DNA of 15,521 nt. It comes from an uncultured Bacilli bacterium. Its GTDB lineage: Bacteria; Bacillota_I; Bacilli_A; RF39; UBA660. The stretch spans positions 1-15,521 of the forward strand of contig CAPZYV010000010.1 in assembly GCA_948750805.1 (NCBI GenBank), written 5' to 3'. Positions within the stretch are counted from its first letter, which is position 1; each line of letters starts with the position of its first letter. The notes beneath the pieces were generated by a model that was not told the origin of the DNA, did no database searches, and worked only from the letters and a program-made list of their open reading frames with translations. Below, piece after piece: positions 14,374 to 15,521 of this stretch. Position numbers and translations under genes: made by a program.

Positions 14374-15206
14374 TATTCACCATCCTCTCTATTCTCATAC
14401 ATTGAATCTATTAAATCAAATAAATCACTCTCTAAAGTATCTTCTTCGTGATTTGCAACTGATTCATTATTATTTTCAATATTTTCCAAAGATTCAACAG
14501 CATTAATTGTTTTATCCATTTCTTCTAGAGTTTTAGTATCTACATCAATTATTTCATCACTACTATCATTTAACAATTCATCTATAGTTCGTGCTTTTTC
14601 AAGTTTTTCTTCAAAAATTTTATCTTCAAATTCTTCATTAGACATTTTTTCTGTTTCTTTGCTTTCTTCTAAACTCCCAAAAGCTTTTTTTCTCACACTA
14701 TCAACATCTAAAGTTCTTGAAGCTGCAGACTCTGTTCTAGAAGTAATTTCATCAGGCGTATAATTTTTATCTAAAATACCATATACAGGACTAATTATAG
14801 GTGATGGTTTAAATTTAGCTTTTTCAGTAACTACTTCTTTTTTAATCGGATTTTTATAATCTAATCTTTTTTCGCTTTTTCTTTTTTCATGTTCTAAAAC
14901 ATTTGTAGAACGAATTTTAGGAGTTAAACTTTCAAATTCTTCCTCATCAAAAGCTGGAAAGTTAAATGTCTTTTCGCTTTTAAAAATTTCTCTTTCACTT
15001 ACTTGCTCTTCTTTTAATGGTGCTGGTCTTAAATCTTCATCAATAATACTAACACTATCAAAACTTGTGCTTTTTTTTATTTCTTCTTTTTTTCTTGCTT
15101 CCATATCAACAGTATTTACTGGTTTGCTTTCCTTTTTCTCTATTACTGGAATTTCAATTTCTTCTTCTTCAAATAAAATATTTTTAAGTTTACTTACTAA
15201 ACTCAT
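14373..15206 (-). CDS. Acidic disordered protein with SepF-like amphipathic N-terminus
   Basis: A 277-residue cytoplasmic protein I cannot assign. ATG at 15206 is chosen because AAGGTG lies 6 nt upstream; a GTG at 15215 lies within that site. The N-terminus MSLVSKLKNILFEEEE is an amphipathic helix followed by an acid run, very like the membrane-targeting start of the division protein SepF, but no SepF core domain follows. Most of the chain is charged and looks disordered. One conserved-looking island, FKPSPIISPVYGILDKNY, lies at about 132-149, and short helices occur near 190-212 and at the acidic C-terminus (ESDLFDLIDSMYE). It resembles a peripheral membrane scaffold with a linear binding motif. 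It sits between a partial gene and the ytxG/ytxH pair, overlapping the DUF948 gene by one base. Confidence 0.8.
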   Translation of the reverse strand: MSLVSKLKNILFEEEEIEIPVIEKKESKPVNTVDMEARKKEEIKKSTSFDSVSIIDEDLRPAPLKEEQVSEREIFKSEKTFNFPAFDEEEFESLTPKIRSTNVLEHEKRKSEKRLDYKNPIKKEVVTEKAKFKPSPIISPVYGILDKNYTPDEITSRTESAASRTLDVDSVRKKAFGSLEESKETEKMSNEEFEDKIFEEKLEKARTIDELLNDSSDEIIDVDTKTLEEMDKTINAVESLENIENNNESVANHEEDTLESDLFDLIDSMYENREDGE

Positions 15207-15220
15207 CAATAACACCTTCC

Positions 15221-15521
15221 CTATTTTATATAATCAGGATCTTTAACTTCATCCTGTTTATCCTCTTCATCAGCAAATTGTAAGAAATTATCACTACCTA
15301 CAATTTTAAATATATCAAAATCTTCTTCTACTGAATCATAAACATTACTACTTAAATATTTTTCAATTACATTATCATTATACGTAATTGAACTGAGGAT
15401 AGTGCTAGCATATGTAACAATTTCTTTAATATCTCTTTCTAACACTATTACTTCTATTTTAGCATAATTATACATAATTTCAATTAAATATTTATCATTT
15501 TTATATTTATTTATTTCAATA
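15221..15521 (-). CDS. Unidentified gene, C-terminal part only (cut by right edge)
   Basis: The frame is open from base 15521 to the TAG at 15221 (99 codons seen). An ATG at 15475 has no ribosome binding site, and 15 more codons are open above it, so the gene very likely starts outside the window. The visible part alternates strand and helix (YNYAKIEVIVLERDIKEIV, then ASTILSSITYNDNVIEKYL), then ends in a disordered acidic tail (FADEEDKQDEVKDPDYIK). The family is not recognised. It is 14 nt upstream of the SepF-like-headed gene and is probably co-transcribed with it and with the ytxG/ytxH pair. In Bacillus subtilis the genes before ytxG are sftA and murC, but I see no MurC motif here. Confidence 0.65.
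   Translation of the reverse strand, partial: IEINKYKNDKYLIEIMYNYAKIEVIVLERDIKEIVTYASTILSSITYNDNVIEKYLSSNVYDSVEEDFDIFKIVGSDNFLQFADEEDKQDEVKDPDYIK

Noticed and set aside
14276..14506. Plus-strand ORF across the DUF948 and scaffold genes
   Set aside because: Antisense shadow of two overlapping, well-supported genes.
14373..15206. Calling this gene sepF
   Set aside because: Only the N-terminal helix and acid run resemble SepF; the conserved SepF core domain is absent.
1..15521. Mycoplasma-type code (TGA = Trp)
   Set aside because: TGA closes trmB and the M29 gene at the expected family length and Trp in lysS is TGG.

Overview
The window is strongly AT-rich and densely coded. Genes end in TAA, TAG and TGA (trmB and the M29 peptidase end in TGA), and tryptophan is encoded by TGG, so the standard bacterial code applies rather than the mycoplasma code. 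Good Shine-Dalgarno sites (AGGAG, AAGGAG, GGAGG), extended -10 promoters (TGnTATAAT type), a class B sortase with a sorting-signal substrate, and a Cse60-like sporulation protein point to a low-GC Gram-positive organism of the Bacilli type, with peptidoglycan. An uncultured gut Bacilli lineage (RF39/Erysipelotrichia-like) would fit, but that placement is inference.

Layout, left to right. Positions 1-1263 (minus) hold a multi-pass YfcC-like transporter cut by the left edge and absent from simple ORF lists because it has no stop in the window. Next comes lysS (minus) with its own promoter and terminator. At 3000-5406 two divergent genes form a cell-wall anchoring pair: a secreted protein with an NPKTG sorting signal (minus) and a class B sortase (plus) carrying an unusual N-terminal cytoplasmic region of about 270 residues. 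Then trmB (minus) converges on the sortase through a shared bidirectional terminator.

Positions 6052-7092 hold three very small genes: an Asn-rich coiled-coil protein (plus), a Cse60-like protein (minus) and a Gly/Pro/Tyr-rich protein with one hydrophobic stretch (minus). A 566-residue all-helical repeat protein of unknown function follows. A translationally coupled pair comes next: an M29 aminopeptidase and tyrS, where the last codons AAG GAG TGA of the peptidase are also the tyrS ribosome binding site.

Positions 11495-13528 encode a membrane-anchored surface protein with four InlB-type (Listeria-Bacteroides) repeats. The right end is an overlapping minus-strand operon: the C-terminal part of an unidentified gene cut by the right edge, a disordered acidic protein with a SepF-like amphipathic N-terminus, a DUF948 (YtxG-like) protein and a YtxH protein.

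Two themes run through the window: translation (lysS, tyrS, trmB, a peptidase) and the cell envelope (sortase and substrate, InlB-like protein, YtxG/YtxH group). The best candidates for something undescribed are the sortase N-terminal region, the 566-residue repeat protein and the SepF-like-headed protein. No mobile element, CRISPR array, tRNA, rRNA or T-box was seen.
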